Positions 45,890 to 56,173 of a stretch of DNA of 64,000 nt are shown here, piece after piece. The notes under the pieces were generated by a model. The model made no database searches. It was not told the DNA's origin and worked only from the letters and a program-made list of their open reading frames with translations. Origin of the DNA: Silicimonas sp. (GTDB taxonomy: Bacteria > Pseudomonadota > Alphaproteobacteria > Rhodobacterales > Rhodobacteraceae); the NCBI GenBank assembly GCA_022824525.1, contig JAJDZT010000055.1:1-64000 (forward strand), given 5' to 3'. The position numbers were made by a program, and so were the translations under genes. Within the stretch, counting starts at the first letter, position 1. Every line of letters starts with the position of its first letter.

Positions 45890-46729
45890 TTAGAACCCCA
45901 CCTGGCTGCCCCAGATCGGCAGTTCGAGCCACCAATTCCACCATTCTGGCCATCCTCTGGTCCAAACTGGCCCAGAAATGATGATGCAGACGGCGCTCCA
46001 GAAACCTGCGTTGATCGCAAGAAGGAAACCAAGACGGTGAATGCCGAGGGGTCCGATCGAATAGCCGATGAAATCGCGGAAGAATGTGTCCTCGTGATCC
46101 GGCGTCTTCATCGTCTCGCCCTTTTCCGGGTTCGCTGCGGAGAGGATCAGCGCACCATGAAGGGCCAGCGCGAGACAGGTGGTGAAGAAGAGCGTCACCG
46201 CCAGCATATGCGCAGGATTGTAGTGGAAATGGAGGTAGGCGTAGCCGGTGTTCGACACCCAATCGAGATGGCTGAAGATGCCGTAAGGAAAACCATGCCC
46301 CCATGCGCCCATCAACACCGGTCGGAACACGACTAGCGTGACATACGCAAAGATTGCGAAACTGAATGCGAACGGGACGTGATAGCCCATCCCCAGCTTT
46401 CGGCAGATCTCAACTTCTCGCAAAGCCCAACTGACAAAAGCACCGATCGCGCAGATGGTGATGATCTGCCAAAGCCCTCCCTCAAGGAGAGGGGCTGCCG
46501 CAAGACCGTAGCTAAGGTCGGGCGGTTCGATGCTCACCAACCACGGGTTCCAAACCCCTTGAACGGACGCACCGTAGAAAATCAGGATTGTGCCGAGGAG
46601 CGCGAAGAATGCACCCGTGACACCAAAGAACCCGACGTAGAACGGGCCAACCCAGAAGTCGAACAGATCACCGCCGATGATCGTGCCTCCGCGAACCCTG
46701 TATTTTCTTTCGAAGCTGAGCAAAGCCAT
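45890..46729 (-). CDS. pufL: Photosynthetic reaction centre L subunit
   Basis: 279 aa, five helices. The start [39 protein letters not shown] is nearly invariant; I used the ATG at 46729, not the one five codons upstream. The bacteriochlorophyll and iron His are in [26 protein letters not shown] and [20 protein letters not shown]. Three bases separate it from pufM. It is preceded by the intercistronic hairpin. Confidence 0.98.
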   Translation of the reverse strand: MALLSFERKYRVRGGTIIGGDLFDFWVGPFYVGFFGVTGAFFALLGTILIFYGASVQGVWNPWLVSIEPPDLSYGLAAAPLLEGGLWQIITICAIGAFVSWALREVEICRKLGMGYHVPFAFSFAIFAYVTLVVFRPVLMGAWGHGFPYGIFSHLDWVSNTGYAYLHFHYNPAHMLAVTLFFTTCLALALHGALILSAANPEKGETMKTPDHEDTFFRDFIGYSIGPLGIHRLGFLLAINAGFWSAVCIIISGPVWTRGWPEWWNWWLELPIWGSQVGF

Positions 46730-46781
46730 CTTCTTACTCTCCATTTGGTAGACGCGGTGGTCTGCCTATAATTCTTGGTTT

Positions 46782-46814
46782 GTCGTGGGCAGCGGCAGAA
46801 CCGCCGCCCACGAC
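46782..46814 (-). other. puf intercistronic mRNA hairpin (pufA/pufL)
   Basis: GTCGTGGGC/GCCCACGAC (9 bp) continued by GCGG/CCGC after single-base bulges. It lies in the 108-base gap between pufA and pufL. In Rhodobacter, hairpins here slow 3' decay and give an excess of pufBA message over pufLM; the same role is likely. Confidence 0.75.
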
Positions 46815-46837
46815 GTGTAGAGCAAGCGCTCCCGTGG

Positions 46838-47005
46838 TTATCCGTCCGTGGCCATGCGAGATGCAGCGGCGTTTTCGAACCAGTTCACACCGTTCGAAAG
46901 CACCACCAGGTGAATCATCACCGCCAGGAGGAAGAGGAAGACGCCTTGTGCCACAAACACGCGGCGCGGATCGAAGATGAGCCAAATTTTGTAGAATTTT
47001 GCCAT
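46838..47005 (-). CDS. pufA: LH1 alpha polypeptide
   Basis: 55 aa. A single membrane helix with the bacteriochlorophyll ligand His32 in [13 protein letters not shown]. The N terminus [21 protein letters not shown] is the family hallmark. The ATG at 47005 has GGGG upstream. It starts 11 bases after the pufB stop. Together with PufB it forms the ring around the reaction centre. Confidence 0.97.
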   Translation of the reverse strand: MAKFYKIWLIFDPRRVFVAQGVFLFLLAVMIHLVVLSNGVNWFENAAASRMATDG

Positions 47006-47015
47006 TTCAATCCCC

Positions 47016-47165
47016 TCAGAACCACGGAGCCCAGATGTAGGTCGCAAGGTGTGCGACCACTGCCACGATCACGAACAGCCAAAGGCCGCCCATATAGACC
47101 GAATGCAGCTCCTGAGCCTGCTCGTCGGTAAGACCTGTGAAAGACAGGTCACTGTTATCAGCCAT
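47016..47165 (-). CDS. pufB: LH1 beta polypeptide
   Basis: 49 aa, found by reading the gap between pufQ and pufA. Sequence opens [20 protein letters not shown], then [20 protein letters not shown], with His39 as the bacteriochlorophyll ligand and His21 near the cytoplasmic membrane face. It ends ATYIWAPWF, typical of LH1 beta. A strong ribosome site (GGAGGAAA) precedes the ATG at 47165. Confidence 0.97.
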   Translation of the reverse strand: MADNSDLSFTGLTDEQAQELHSVYMGGLWLFVIVAVVAHLATYIWAPWF

Positions 47166-47193
47166 GAACTTTCCTCCGGAACGTTATGCTGAC

Positions 47194-47212
47194 GCCGCGA
47201 AGCCCTCGCGGC
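47194..47212 (-). other. Hairpin in the pufQ/pufB leader
   Basis: Perfect 7-bp stem GCCGCGA/TCGCGGC with a 5-base loop in the 96-base gap between pufQ and pufB. A weaker GGGACC/GGTTTCCC-like pairing lies beside it. It may be a 5' stabiliser or processing site for the pufBA message. Confidence 0.5.
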
Positions 47213-47261
47213 AGGGACCCTCGGGGTTTCCCCTTTGGGATCTGGTTTTCGGCGTGCGGGC

Positions 47262-47483
47262 TCATGCCGAGAAAATGAGCGGGGTGATCCGGTCCGCTTC
47301 CGCCCAGGCGCGGGCCAGTGGCCCTCGCACATCAAGCGAACGCTTCCGCACCACGTTGGCAATCCACCGTTCCGTTCCAACGGGGATGGCCAAGATGAAG
47401 ATGAGCGAGAAGTAAATCTTGAACTCGAGACCTCGCTTACGGTTCGACGCGCGCACTACCGGCGCATTGGTCATATCGGTCAT
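47262..47483 (-). CDS. pufQ: PufQ, bacteriochlorophyll formation/transport cofactor
   Basis: 73 aa with one membrane helix ([16 protein letters not shown]). The opening [15 protein letters not shown] and its place between bchZ and pufB identify it. Linked to bacteriochlorophyll synthesis and perhaps tetrapyrrole binding in Rhodobacter. Its ATG overlaps the bchZ stop by four bases, so puf transcription continues from the bch genes. Confidence 0.92.
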   Translation of the reverse strand: MTDMTNAPVVRASNRKRGLEFKIYFSLIFILAIPVGTERWIANVVRKRSLDVRGPLARAWAEADRITPLIFSA

Positions 47484-48958
47484 TGGAGTTCCTCCTTCAT
47501 GTCGTCGGTTTTGGCGGGCGCCAAAGCCTTGACTGTTTCGACAACGACCCGTTCGGCGCCCTGTTCGAGCGCTGCATGCTCGGCGGCATCGCGCAACGTC
47601 TTGGCGGCTGAAATGCGAGTCAAAATGGGGTGCGTGGCGACGATCCGATCGAGCTCTGCTTGAGCATCTGCATCCCAGGGCATGTCGCGACGTAGTTTGG
47701 TTGGTGTGGCTGCTGCGTCGTCCATGTTGGACGCCAATGGCAAAATGTGGAACAGGGCATCGAAAAGCCCATTGCAGACTTCCTGCAAAAGATACGTGGC
47801 TCCGGCGTAACCCATGAACGGCGTCCCGGTCGCACGGCGGATCGCGGCGCCCGGGAAGCTTGCCGGGATAAACGCCGGTTGCGGGCCGTGCCCGGCTTTC
47901 GTCTCGGCGAGGTACATTTTCTCGTTGATCGAGCCGAACACGATTAGTGGCTTCCTCTCGCCTATCAAGGCGCGCACTTCATTGTTGTTCGTCTTGGTCC
48001 CGGCAACGCGTGCGACAGCAAACCCACAAGGCAATCCAAGATCGCTCTCAAGAAAATGCCGTACGCCGCGCGCATAGGTCTCGTTCGCGACGATCCCGAA
48101 GCTGGCCGTGGCAAAAAAGTCTTGCGTCACCGACCGCCAGAGATCCCAAACAGGCTTGATCGTGGAATGCTTCTCGCGCTCGATGAACGGCTCCGGATCC
48201 AACTCCAGCAACTCGCCCAGTTTTCGCAGGAACTTCGTCGTCGAGTCGATCCCGACGGGAGCTTGCAAATACGGCTTCCCGAGAACTTCGCAAAGCCCAC
48301 GTCCGAACTCCCGATACATGCAGACATTCACATCCGCATTCACAAGGTTCCGCATTTCAGCCAGATGCGCGCCGAGCGGCATCACCATGTTGACCTCAGC
48401 CCCAATCCCTTCGACCAGGCGCCGGATCTCGGCGAGGTCAGATGGCATGTTGAACGTGCCGTACATCGGCCCGAGGATATTGACGCGCGGCTTGGCACCT
48501 TCTTCCCGCGCCTTCTCCTTCGGCATCCGGCCCTTGGTCATGCCGTATTCGGTGAAGATCCACGTCATCGCGCGATCCGCGGCTTCCCACTGATCCTCGT
48601 CAATGGTGCGCGGCAGGAATCGCTGGATAGATGTTCCCTCCGGCGTGACACCGCCGCCGATCATCTCGGCGATGGACCCCGTCACGACCACGGCAGGCAA
48701 TGCGGGGTCAAGGGTTCCCCAGGCACGCTTCATCGCACCCTCGGTCCCATCACGTCCCAGTTCTTCCTCGCCGAGGCCGGTGACCACGATTGGCAATTCG
48801 TGGGGGGGCAAAGCGTCCGTGTAATGCAGGACGCTGGTCACCGGCAAATTCTCACAGCCCACCGGGCCGTCGATCACGACTTGAAGGCCTTTGACAGCAC
48901 AGAACGCGTAAACTGCGCCCCAATATCCGCCTGCCCTGTCGTGATCCTGAATCAGCAT
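47480..48958 (-). CDS. bchZ: Chlorophyllide reductase subunit Z
   Basis: 492 aa, NifK-like. With BchX and BchY it reduces ring B of chlorophyllide a. N-terminal block [66 protein letters not shown] carries the cluster Cys of GPVGCENLP. It overlaps bchY by one base (TGATG). Confidence 0.97.
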   Translation of the reverse strand: MLIQDHDRAGGYWGAVYAFCAVKGLQVVIDGPVGCENLPVTSVLHYTDALPPHELPIVVTGLGEEELGRDGTEGAMKRAWGTLDPALPAVVVTGSIAEMIGGGVTPEGTSIQRFLPRTIDEDQWEAADRAMTWIFTEYGMTKGRMPKEKAREEGAKPRVNILGPMYGTFNMPSDLAEIRRLVEGIGAEVNMVMPLGAHLAEMRNLVNADVNVCMYREFGRGLCEVLGKPYLQAPVGIDSTTKFLRKLGELLELDPEPFIEREKHSTIKPVWDLWRSVTQDFFATASFGIVANETYARGVRHFLESDLGLPCGFAVARVAGTKTNNNEVRALIGERKPLIVFGSINEKMYLAETKAGHGPQPAFIPASFPGAAIRRATGTPFMGYAGATYLLQEVCNGLFDALFHILPLASNMDDAAATPTKLRRDMPWDADAQAELDRIVATHPILTRISAAKTLRDAAEHAALEQGAERVVVETVKALAPAKTDDMKEELQ

Positions 48959-50520
48959 CAGATCATGGCCTCCGCTGCCTTGGCACGCGCGGCCTTGTCG
49001 AGTTTCTTCTGGTGTGCTGCCCGAAAGTCAGGGCGCAGGTTCGGGTCGCCTTCCCAAACGCCAGCCGTATCGCCAGCACCAACGCCTTCAAAGAATGCAT
49101 TCATCTTGTCCATCCGGTCCTTACCCGCGATGGCAGCATTGATGACTTCGGCCAAAGACCCGGCACCGGCCGGCCCCATCAAGGGACGCGCAGAAATCAG
49201 GTTCGTGAAGTAAAGTGCTGGAATGGCCATCTCCTTGGCCTTCTGCACAACGGGTGTCGTGCCAATCGCCAAGTCAGGACGGATCGCTTGCACAGCCGTA
49301 CAGTCATCCTCCAGCGATGCGCGGAACTTGACCGAAGCGCCATGCGCCTCCAGCCACTCAACGTCGGCCGCATTCCAGGGTGTCTTCGGACAGGCCGTGC
49401 CAACGTAAGGCACCTTCGCCCCACTTTCGATCAACAGCCGAGCAACAAGCAACTCACTACCCTCGTAGCCCGAAAGCGTAATCGTTCCTTTGATCCCGGC
49501 CTGTGACAGCGCCCCCTTGATGGCAGGGAGGAACGCATTCTGAGACGCTGCAACCTTGTCCGCGGACAGCCCGAAAGCGTCCCCGATCTCGGCCAGCCAT
49601 GCAGCAGTGCCGTCATGGCCCACAGGCGCGGATCCCACGACAGGTCGGCCTGCCGCCTGGAATTCGCGAACAGCAGCAGTATAGAACGGATGAATTGCGG
49701 CCACCGCGCCGCAGTCGAGCGCGGCGTATAGCTCGCGCCATTCCCGGCAAGGGACCACTGGCCCTGCCGCCAGCCCCATTGGGGCCAACAGCGCGCCAAT
49801 CATCATCGGATCAGCGGGGAACATCTCACCCAGAAGTGTCACGGTCGGGCGATCCTCGACGCCGCTTTCCGGCCTCGCCACCGGACCGGCTTCGATCTCC
49901 TGACGCGCATAGTTTAGCATCGCGCCTGCCAAAACGTCTTTCGCCTCGGCGTGTGTCGGAATGCCGAAACCAGGCACATCTATGCCGACGATCCGCACCC
50001 CATTGATCTCATCCGGCAGCAGCCGAAGTGGCACACCGGATGCCGTCGGCACGCAGAGGTTCGTCACGACAATCGCGTCGTATCGGTCAGGGTCGGCAAG
50101 TTCGTGCACGCTGTCCCGGATGTCTTCGAAGAGCTTTCCGGTCACCAGCGTTTCCGAATTGAACGGCACATAGCCGACAGACCGCCGCGCCCCGTAGAAA
50201 TGCGATACGAAAGTCAGCCCATAGACACAGCACGCCGAGCCGGACAGGACCGTTGCCACTCGACGCATCCGCAAGCCTACACGCAGAGACCCAAATGCCG
50301 GGCACATCGATTGCGGCTTGTCGTGGGGTCCTTGCGGGTAATCAGCGGCATAGCGATCCAGCAGTTCTGACTGACCTGCTTGCCGCGCCGCTTTCTTCAT
50401 GGTCGAGCCAGAATGACAGCCAAGCGCCTCACCGCCCGAAACCTCGGGCACTTCAGCGCGGGCCTCGCCCTTGATCACGTCAGCCTCGTGGGCAGTGTCG
50501 TATGTGACTTCTCCGCTCAC
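48958..50520 (-). CDS. bchY: Chlorophyllide reductase subunit Y
   Basis: 520 aa, NifD-like. Key blocks: [22 protein letters not shown] with a cluster Cys, [27 protein letters not shown], and [47 protein letters not shown]. The GTG start directly follows the bchX stop; the first 40 residues are acidic and variable, and an internal ATG at residue 41 is an alternative start. Confidence 0.95.
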   Translation of the reverse strand: MSGEVTYDTAHEADVIKGEARAEVPEVSGGEALGCHSGSTMKKAARQAGQSELLDRYAADYPQGPHDKPQSMCPAFGSLRVGLRMRRVATVLSGSACCVYGLTFVSHFYGARRSVGYVPFNSETLVTGKLFEDIRDSVHELADPDRYDAIVVTNLCVPTASGVPLRLLPDEINGVRIVGIDVPGFGIPTHAEAKDVLAGAMLNYARQEIEAGPVARPESGVEDRPTVTLLGEMFPADPMMIGALLAPMGLAAGPVVPCREWRELYAALDCGAVAAIHPFYTAAVREFQAAGRPVVGSAPVGHDGTAAWLAEIGDAFGLSADKVAASQNAFLPAIKGALSQAGIKGTITLSGYEGSELLVARLLIESGAKVPYVGTACPKTPWNAADVEWLEAHGASVKFRASLEDDCTAVQAIRPDLAIGTTPVVQKAKEMAIPALYFTNLISARPLMGPAGAGSLAEVINAAIAGKDRMDKMNAFFEGVGAGDTAGVWEGDPNLRPDFRAAHQKKLDKAARAKAAEAMI

Positions 50521-51522
50521 TCAGGCCTCGTCATAAATCACTTCAAGGGATGCCTTCGGAGTCGAGTTCTTGCCCCGCATGTCCTGGTCGGTCGCGGGCT
50601 CCAACACGACACCCGCGCCGGTTTCCGAGCCATCGAACAACTCCAAAAGCTGGTCTTGGTTCAGAGCCGTCGGACGAAGCGGCGGCGCTTCCGCCACATT
50701 CATCCCAAGCTCCGCGAACAGCGCGCCCCACTGGCTCTCTTCAGTGCCGACAATCTGGTAATTCGCCGACTTCTTCCGCAGATCATCATCCTGCGGGATG
50801 CTCGCCAGAACCGGGATGTCGACGGCCTTGGCAAAAGCCTGCGCTTCACCCGTTCCATCATCCTTGTTGATGACCAGACCGGCCACGCCGACATTTCCAC
50901 CCAGCTTCCGGAAATATTCCACCGCCGAACAGACGTTGTTGGCGACGTAAAGGGATTGAAGGTCATTCGACCCGACAAGGATCACCTTCTGCGCCATATC
51001 CCGCGCAATCGGCAGGCCGAAACCACCGCAGACCACATCGCCAAGGAAATCCAGAAGCACGAAATCGAAGTCCCAATCGTGGAACCCAAGCTTTTCGAGC
51101 AACTCAAATCCGTGGATGATCCCGCGTCCACCGCAGCCGCGACCAACTTCAGGGCCGCCAAGCTCCATCGCGAAGACGCCGTTGCGCTTGAAACAGACAT
51201 CCCCGATGGAAACTTCCTCTCCAGCGAGCTTCTTTTGTGTCGAGGTCTCGATTATCGTCGGACATGCCTTACCACCGAAAAGCAAGGACGTCGTATCTGA
51301 TTTCGGATCGCAACCGATCAACAGAACACGCTTCCCCTGCTCCGCCATCATGTGGCTGAGATTGGCGAGCGTGAACGACTTGCCGATACCGCCTTTGCCA
51401 TAGATCGCGATGATCTGAGTCTTCTTCGTTGGCTCACCTTGCGGCACTTCCAATGTCGGTTCGGCAGCCTCATCGCGAAGCCGGTCATCATAATTGCGGA
51501 GGTCGGGAATCTCGTCCTTCAC
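50521..51522 (-). CDS. bchX: Chlorophyllide reductase iron protein BchX
   Basis: 333 aa, NifH-like ATPase. Walker [11 protein letters not shown] at residues 41-50; cluster Cys in [13 protein letters not shown] and [16 protein letters not shown] chose the GTG at 51522, which overlaps the bchC stop (GTGA) and has GGGAGGG at good spacing; the upstream TTG lies within that ribosome site. This gives the length of the Rhodobacter protein. Confidence 0.97.
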   Translation of the reverse strand: MKDEIPDLRNYDDRLRDEAAEPTLEVPQGEPTKKTQIIAIYGKGGIGKSFTLANLSHMMAEQGKRVLLIGCDPKSDTTSLLFGGKACPTIIETSTQKKLAGEEVSIGDVCFKRNGVFAMELGGPEVGRGCGGRGIIHGFELLEKLGFHDWDFDFVLLDFLGDVVCGGFGLPIARDMAQKVILVGSNDLQSLYVANNVCSAVEYFRKLGGNVGVAGLVINKDDGTGEAQAFAKAVDIPVLASIPQDDDLRKKSANYQIVGTEESQWGALFAELGMNVAEAPPLRPTALNQDQLLELFDGSETGAGVVLEPATDQDMRGKNSTPKASLEVIYDEA

Positions 51523-52460
51523 GCCGTACCCTCCCAATTCAGGATCATTTTTAGGCAGCTTGGATCATCAAACGCGGTTCGATAGGCCGAAGGCGCATGC
51601 GAAACCGGGCTTTCGTGGGTAATCAATCCACCAAGTGACAATGCACCGCCTTCGACAAGTGCGCGGGTCGCAACAAGATCATCTGGCGTCCATTCGGCGG
51701 CGACACGGAAGCGGGCTTCTTTCATGAATGCAGGCGGAAACGCGAAACTAAGCTGCTCGGTGTAAAACCCGGCCAAAACGATCTCGCCGCCCTTTTCAAT
51801 TCGACCGACAAGATCATTCAACAGATCACTGCGACCGGACGCGTCGTAAATTGCTGTGTAGTCCCGACGCGAGTCCTCGTCCGGATGCATTACGTCATAT
51901 CCGGTTGCACCTTCCCGTCGGGCGTCGTCGACCTCCCAAACCATGGGAGCAGGCGAACCAGCCGCGATGGTCAATCTGGCAAGCAACCGACCAAGGACAC
52001 CGTGCCCAACAATCAAATCCGGGACACGCTTCTGAAGACCCGCCATTGCGTGTCGCGCAGTCGCCGCCAAAGCCAACAATGCGCCTTCAGGCCCAAACCC
52101 TGGATCAATCCGCGTCACACGGTCGGCAGAAGTGACGATTCTTCGCGCCGCGCCGCCAAAGAGACCATGCGCACCTTCGAAACAATTTGCGCCCGGAACG
52201 AAGACACGGTCGCCGACCGAGAACCCGGACAAGTGACCCGCATCAACGACGTCGCCTACAGCTTCATAGCCAGGCACAAGCGGATACCCCATTCCGGGAA
52301 AAGGTGGCATTTTTCCACTGAAAAATAGCTTCTCCGTTCCGGTGGAAATGCCGGAATGGCTTATTTCGACGACGATATCTTCCGGGCCGGGATCGCTCAG
52401 GCCAAGAGTATCAAGCGTCAGGTCTTCTGGACCTTTGAGAAGGACAGCCAGCGTGTCCAA
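51519..52460 (-). CDS. bchC: 3-hydroxyethyl bacteriochlorophyllide a dehydrogenase
   Basis: 313 aa zinc-type (MDR) dehydrogenase family member that oxidises the C3 hydroxyethyl to acetyl. [18 protein letters not shown] and [20 protein letters not shown] are typical of BchC. The start is TTG at 52460 (TTG GAC ACG CTG GCT GTC), with GAGGTGA upstream. BchC of Rhodobacter starts in the same way (METKAV from memory). Two PpsR sites and a likely promoter stand in front. Confidence 0.95.
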   Translation of the reverse strand: MDTLAVLLKGPEDLTLDTLGLSDPGPEDIVVEISHSGISTGTEKLFFSGKMPPFPGMGYPLVPGYEAVGDVVDAGHLSGFSVGDRVFVPGANCFEGAHGLFGGAARRIVTSADRVTRIDPGFGPEGALLALAATARHAMAGLQKRVPDLIVGHGVLGRLLARLTIAAGSPAPMVWEVDDARREGATGYDVMHPDEDSRRDYTAIYDASGRSDLLNDLVGRIEKGGEIVLAGFYTEQLSFAFPPAFMKEARFRVAAEWTPDDLVATRALVEGGALSLGGLITHESPVSHAPSAYRTAFDDPSCLKMILNWEGTA

Positions 52461-52522
52461 TCTTCACCTCTTCTCTCCCTCGACGTGATCTTGAGACTCA
52501 CTTTGTCGCACCACGTCGTTAG

Positions 52523-52540
52523 TGTCAGTTTAAACTGACA
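52523..52540. promoter_or_regulatory. PpsR/CrtJ-type operator, perfect palindrome, upstream of bchC
   Basis: TGTCAGTTTAAACTGACA, an 18-base perfect inverted repeat of the TGT-N12-ACA type. It covers the likely -10 region of the bchC promoter. Confidence 0.85.
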
Positions 52541-52554
52541 GTCTAAGCTGTCAA
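52527..52554 (-). promoter_or_regulatory. Candidate sigma70 promoter of bchCXYZ-puf
   Basis: On the minus strand TTGACA (52554-52549) and TAAACT (52532-52527) are separated by 16 bases. The -35 lies in the second PpsR site and the -10 in the palindromic one, so repressor binding would block polymerase. It stands about 65 bases before the bchC start. Confidence 0.6.
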
Positions 52555-52566
52555 TCATAATAGACA
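52549..52566. promoter_or_regulatory. PpsR/CrtJ-type operator, distal site upstream of bchC
   Basis: TGT-N12-ACA: TGTCAATCATAATAGACA, 26 bases from the palindromic site, in the 123-base crtF/bchC gap. Confidence 0.8.
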
Positions 52567-52583
52567 TAATCATTTGCAGGCGG

Positions 52584-53702
52584 TCAGCCGTGCTTTACAG
52601 CCTCGACAACCGAAGTGACGTAACTACGCTTAGGGCGGTGCGCCCGGACAGCGGAAAACCCGGCTTGTTCGCAAACGGCCTGTATGGCCTCGGCGGAACG
52701 GGTTCGCCCCGTGCGCATGGCCAAAGTGTAGAAGGCGAAATAGACGTCGGTGATGGGGTCCGGCGTGCGACCGCCCGACATCGGCTCTGAGATGATTAGG
52801 CGCCCGCCAGCCGGCAATGCGTTGTACACCTTTCGTATTAGAGCAGCGACACTGTCATCGTCGTGATCATACAGCACGCGAACCAAGGAGATCGCATCGG
52901 CGTGCGAAGGCAATGCGTCCTCGCGAAACGAACCGCCCTTCAAAGCAATCCGGTGAGAGAGACCCATGTGCGCCAAACGCTCGGTCGCAGAGGGCATTAC
53001 AGCCGGCAGGTCGAAAAGGGTCAGTTCAATTTCGGGATAGTCTGCCGCAACAGCCGCCAGAAAAGCGCCGCTTCCACCACCCACATCCGCGAGATGTCGC
53101 ACACCCTTTAGCGACACGGTTGCCAGCGTGTCGCGCGCCACCATTGATTGGCTGTCCGCCATAAGATCGGAGTATGTTCGCGTGACATCCGGGTCGGTGT
53201 CCGAACCGAATACATAGGGCCAGAAACCGGCAAGTTCGGTCTCGGCCTCACCCTTCAGCAAGGCGATGGGATCGCCCATGTCTCGATAGAAAGCACCGTG
53301 GTGTAAAATCATCTGGCGAAGGCCAGGCACGCCAACCAAAGCAGCCCCCCTGCGAGTCAGGGAGAATCTTCCGTCTCGGCGCAGTTTCAGCAGATCGATA
53401 CCGACACCCGCCTTTAGCAATAGCGTCATACGTTCGTGTGTCATGCCCGAACCGAGCGCCAACATTTCGGGCGAAGCAGGGCCATCCACGAGCTTTTCCA
53501 GCAGACCAAGGGTTACAAGCGCAGACAGCACCTGCGAGCGCACAAACCCTTGAACTATATCGAATATCTCCGCGCCATCCCGTCGCGCAAAACTGCGGAA
53601 AACAGGGATACGATTGGCAAATTCCTGAAATCCGGGGTGCGCCACCAAACGGTTCAGCCAGCCGTCCAGCGCGGAACGGCGCGCATTCGGCAAGAAGGCC
53701 AT
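52584..53702 (-). CDS. crtF: Demethylspheroidene/hydroxyneurosporene O-methyltransferase
   Basis: 372 aa SAM-dependent enzyme that methylates the 1-hydroxy group of the carotenoid. A dimerisation domain (about residues 40-160) is followed by the SAM motif [22 protein letters not shown], then [11 protein letters not shown] and [12 protein letters not shown]. The N-terminal part [22 protein letters not shown] matches CrtF. It overlaps crtE by one base (TGATG). Confidence 0.95.
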   Translation of the reverse strand: MAFLPNARRSALDGWLNRLVAHPGFQEFANRIPVFRSFARRDGAEIFDIVQGFVRSQVLSALVTLGLLEKLVDGPASPEMLALGSGMTHERMTLLLKAGVGIDLLKLRRDGRFSLTRRGAALVGVPGLRQMILHHGAFYRDMGDPIALLKGEAETELAGFWPYVFGSDTDPDVTRTYSDLMADSQSMVARDTLATVSLKGVRHLADVGGGSGAFLAAVAADYPEIELTLFDLPAVMPSATERLAHMGLSHRIALKGGSFREDALPSHADAISLVRVLYDHDDDSVAALIRKVYNALPAGGRLIISEPMSGGRTPDPITDVYFAFYTLAMRTGRTRSAEAIQAVCEQAGFSAVRAHRPKRSYVTSVVEAVKHG

Positions 53703-54568
53703 CAGGCCCGCGATGCGGTTGTCGAGGGAGTTAGACGGCGCGCTTGCATGTTAACCATCTGAGCCAACATCGCCTCGCCCGGGCAAGACGGTATAGACGC
53801 GATGGCACCACTTAGAATGTCATGATATCGCTGCGTCGCGCCATCTATTCCCAGCTCAGCAACCGCGTTGGGACGACCGTGCCGGTCGTCCTGCCCCGCT
53901 GGCTTCCCTAATGTTTCGACGTCAAAGACCGCATCTCTGAGGTCGTCGGCCACCTGAAAAGCCTCTCCGATGCGATCCCCAAGTTCACCCCAAGGCTCTG
54001 GATCCTGCCCGGCCGCAACAGCCCCCATCTGAGTAGCGGCGACGAACAACGCACCGGTCTTCGAGCGATGATAGGCCCGCATATCGATCTTCTCTTCGCT
54101 CTCCCAGCCTTGCCCAGCACAAATCCCTCCCGGCATTCCTGACTGGCGCGCCAGTGTCATGACAAGTTGCGCACTCCGAAGAGGGTCCTCCCCGGATACA
54201 TTTGCGAGCACCTCGAACGCGAGCATGATCAAGCTGTCTCCGGCCAGAACGGCCAAAGGCTCGGAAAAGGCCCTGTGCACTGACGGCTTGCCACGTCGAA
54301 TTTCTGCGTCGTCAAAACAAGGCAGGTCATCATGGACAAGCGACGCGCAATGCATCAACTCCAGCGCAGCAGCCGCAGCGTCTGTCACTACCGGTCGGTC
54401 ATCGCCACAGGCCAAGGCCACGGAGAGCAGAATGGTCGGACGAATTCGCGCGCCACCCGGCGAAGTCGCGTATTCGAGAGCCGCCGCAAGTTTTGCAGGA
54501 GCAGGCGCGGCCTGACCATGCCGAACAGCTTTGGAAACAGCTGCATCAATTCGGGATTTCAGGTCCAC
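53702..54568 (-). CDS. crtE: Geranylgeranyl diphosphate synthase
   Basis: 288 aa. First Asp-rich motif [20 protein letters not shown], second [13 protein letters not shown], with [17 protein letters not shown] near the start. It provides C20 precursor for carotenoid and the bacteriochlorophyll tail. The start is GTG at 54568 with AGGAGG six bases upstream. Confidence 0.96.
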   Translation of the reverse strand: MDLKSRIDAAVSKAVRHGQAAPAPAKLAAALEYATSPGGARIRPTILLSVALACGDDRPVVTDAAAAALELMHCASLVHDDLPCFDDAEIRRGKPSVHRAFSEPLAVLAGDSLIMLAFEVLANVSGEDPLRSAQLVMTLARQSGMPGGICAGQGWESEEKIDMRAYHRSKTGALFVAATQMGAVAAGQDPEPWGELGDRIGEAFQVADDLRDAVFDVETLGKPAGQDDRHGRPNAVAELGIDGATQRYHDILSGAIASIPSCPGEAMLAQMVNMQARRLTPSTTASRA

Positions 54569-54590
54569 AACGTCCTCCTAAAAGTCAGTA

Positions 54591-54608
54591 TGTCGTTCTT
54601 TTCTGACA
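54591..54608. promoter_or_regulatory. PpsR/CrtJ-type operator, crtE/crtD gap, crtE side
   Basis: TGT-N12-ACA: TGTCGTTCTTTTCTGACA, 22 bases from the crtE start. Confidence 0.78.
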
Positions 54609-54614
54609 TACATG

Positions 54615-54632
54615 TGTCAATTACACTGGACA
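54615..54632. promoter_or_regulatory. PpsR/CrtJ-type operator, crtE/crtD gap, crtD side
   Basis: TGT-N12-ACA: TGTCAATTACACTGGACA, 24 bases from its partner and 29 before crtD. On the minus strand it contains TTGACA, a possible -35 for crtE. Confidence 0.78.
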
Positions 54633-54661
54633 CTCTTGCGTCCTGAGTCAACAATTCCAGC

Positions 54662-56173
54662 ATGTTCGATGCAGACCAGATGCGAGGTTCCGGTCTTTCC
54701 GCCGTGGTCATCGGGGCGGGAGTTGGCGGTCTCGCGGCATCGCTGCGACTACAGGCGTCCGGCGTCAGCACAACAGTTTTGGACAGTCACGACTGGCCCG
54801 GTGGCAAGATGCGACAAGTCTCGTCACCAGCAGGCCCGATCGATGCGGGCCCGACTGTGCTGACGATGCGGCACGTTTTTGATGATCTGTTCGCGAAGAC
54901 GGGTGCGTCGCTTGACGACCATGTAGCTTTGATCCGGGAACCCTGCCTCGCACGCCATTTCTGGCGCGATGGCAGCATGCTCGACCTGACAGACGATCAT
55001 GAAATCAACGCCGAGGCCGTGGCAAAGTTCGCCGGAGAGACCGCGCGCAGCGAGTACATGCGCTTCTCGCACGAGGCAGCAAACCTTTTCGAGCTATTTC
55101 GCAGCCCAATGATCGAAACGGCCGAACCCCGACTCAAAGAGCTGGCCAAGACCTCGCTTGGCAATCCGAAACACCTCGGCGTGCTTTCACCTTTTGCGAA
55201 GCTTTCAAGGCATCTAAAGCGTCGTTTCAGCGATGATCGCCTTTCGCAACTGTTCGGCAGGTACGCCACCTATGTTGGCGGCAGCCCTCTTGCATCCCCA
55301 GCCCTTCTATCGCTGATCTGGCATTCTGAAGCCTCCGGAGTTTGGCGGGTTTCCGGCGGAATGCATCAACTCGCCGTCGCTCTCGCCGATCGGTTTCAAG
55401 CAATGGGTGGCACCCTTCGCCTTTCATGCCCTGTATCGGAGATCTTGATCAACTCGGCCAAGGTGTCGGGGGTTCGCCTAAGGACACGAGAAAAGATCGA
55501 GGCGGATATTGTAGTGTATGCAGGCGATCCCCGTGCGATTGCCACGGGTCGACTTGGCGCCGATGTGGCGCACGTCGCCAGCCAGACCAAAATACTCCCC
55601 CGGAGCTACTCTGCTCGCGTCTGGAGCTTTGCTTCGAAGCTATCAGAAGGCCCGGAGCTGGTTCATCACAACGTCTTCTTTGGACGGGATGCAAACGCCG
55701 AATTCCGAGACTTGGCTGCTGGAAGGATGCCAACGGATCCAACGCTTTATGTCTGCGCCGAAGACCGCGGAACCGGTTCCCCAAAACCAATCGGGATCGA
55801 GCGTTTCGAGATCATCCTGAATGCTGCTCCGCTGACAAAGGCAGGCCCGAACATCGACGAGGAAGAGACATGCCGCCAAACGACCTTTCAGACACTCGCG
55901 CGGTTCGGAATGACATTCGATCCGACCCCGGCGACTTCAGCACTGGCCACGCCATCGACGTTCGAAACTCTGTTTCCTGGGAGCGCGGGAGCACTCTACG
56001 GACAAAGCCCGCACGGGATGACAGCTTCGCTGAAACGGCCGCGGGCACGCACAGACATACCGGGCCTCTTTCTAGCGGGAGGGGGAACGCACCCGGGGGC
56101 GGGTGTGCCGATGGCAGCGCTTTCCGGCAAGCACGCGGCAGAGGCGATAATGAAGGACCACGTTTCGATCTGA
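54662..56173 (+). CDS. crtD: Methoxyneurosporene/hydroxyneurosporene dehydrogenase
   Basis: 503 aa FAD-dependent desaturase paralogous to CrtI. The FAD motif is VVIGAGVGGLAASLRLQASG, then WPGGKMRQVSSPAGPIDAGPTVLTMRHVFDDLF. The C-terminal block PGLFLAGGGTHPGAGVPMAALSGKHAAEA is the second FAD contact. It adds the 3,4 double bond. A second ATG at 54680 is possible. Its end overlaps the crtC reading frame. Confidence 0.94.
   Translation: MFDADQMRGSGLSAVVIGAGVGGLAASLRLQASGVSTTVLDSHDWPGGKMRQVSSPAGPIDAGPTVLTMRHVFDDLFAKTGASLDDHVALIREPCLARHFWRDGSMLDLTDDHEINAEAVAKFAGETARSEYMRFSHEAANLFELFRSPMIETAEPRLKELAKTSLGNPKHLGVLSPFAKLSRHLKRRFSDDRLSQLFGRYATYVGGSPLASPALLSLIWHSEASGVWRVSGGMHQLAVALADRFQAMGGTLRLSCPVSEILINSAKVSGVRLRTREKIEADIVVYAGDPRAIATGRLGADVAHVASQTKILPRSYSARVWSFASKLSEGPELVHHNVFFGRDANAEFRDLAAGRMPTDPTLYVCAEDRGTGSPKPIGIERFEIILNAAPLTKAGPNIDEEETCRQTTFQTLARFGMTFDPTPATSALATPSTFETLFPGSAGALYGQSPHGMTASLKRPRARTDIPGLFLAGGGTHPGAGVPMAALSGKHAAEAIMKDHVSI

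Noticed and set aside
48056..49213. Open frame of 385 codons, plus strand
   Set aside because: Antisense to bchZ/bchY; no motif.
50380..51300. Open frame of 306 codons, plus strand
   Set aside because: Antisense to bchX and the start of bchY.
55342..56154. N-terminal extension of the crtC frame into crtD
   Set aside because: It lies out of frame over conserved CrtD sequence and has Arg/Gly/Ser-rich noise; not counted as CrtC protein.
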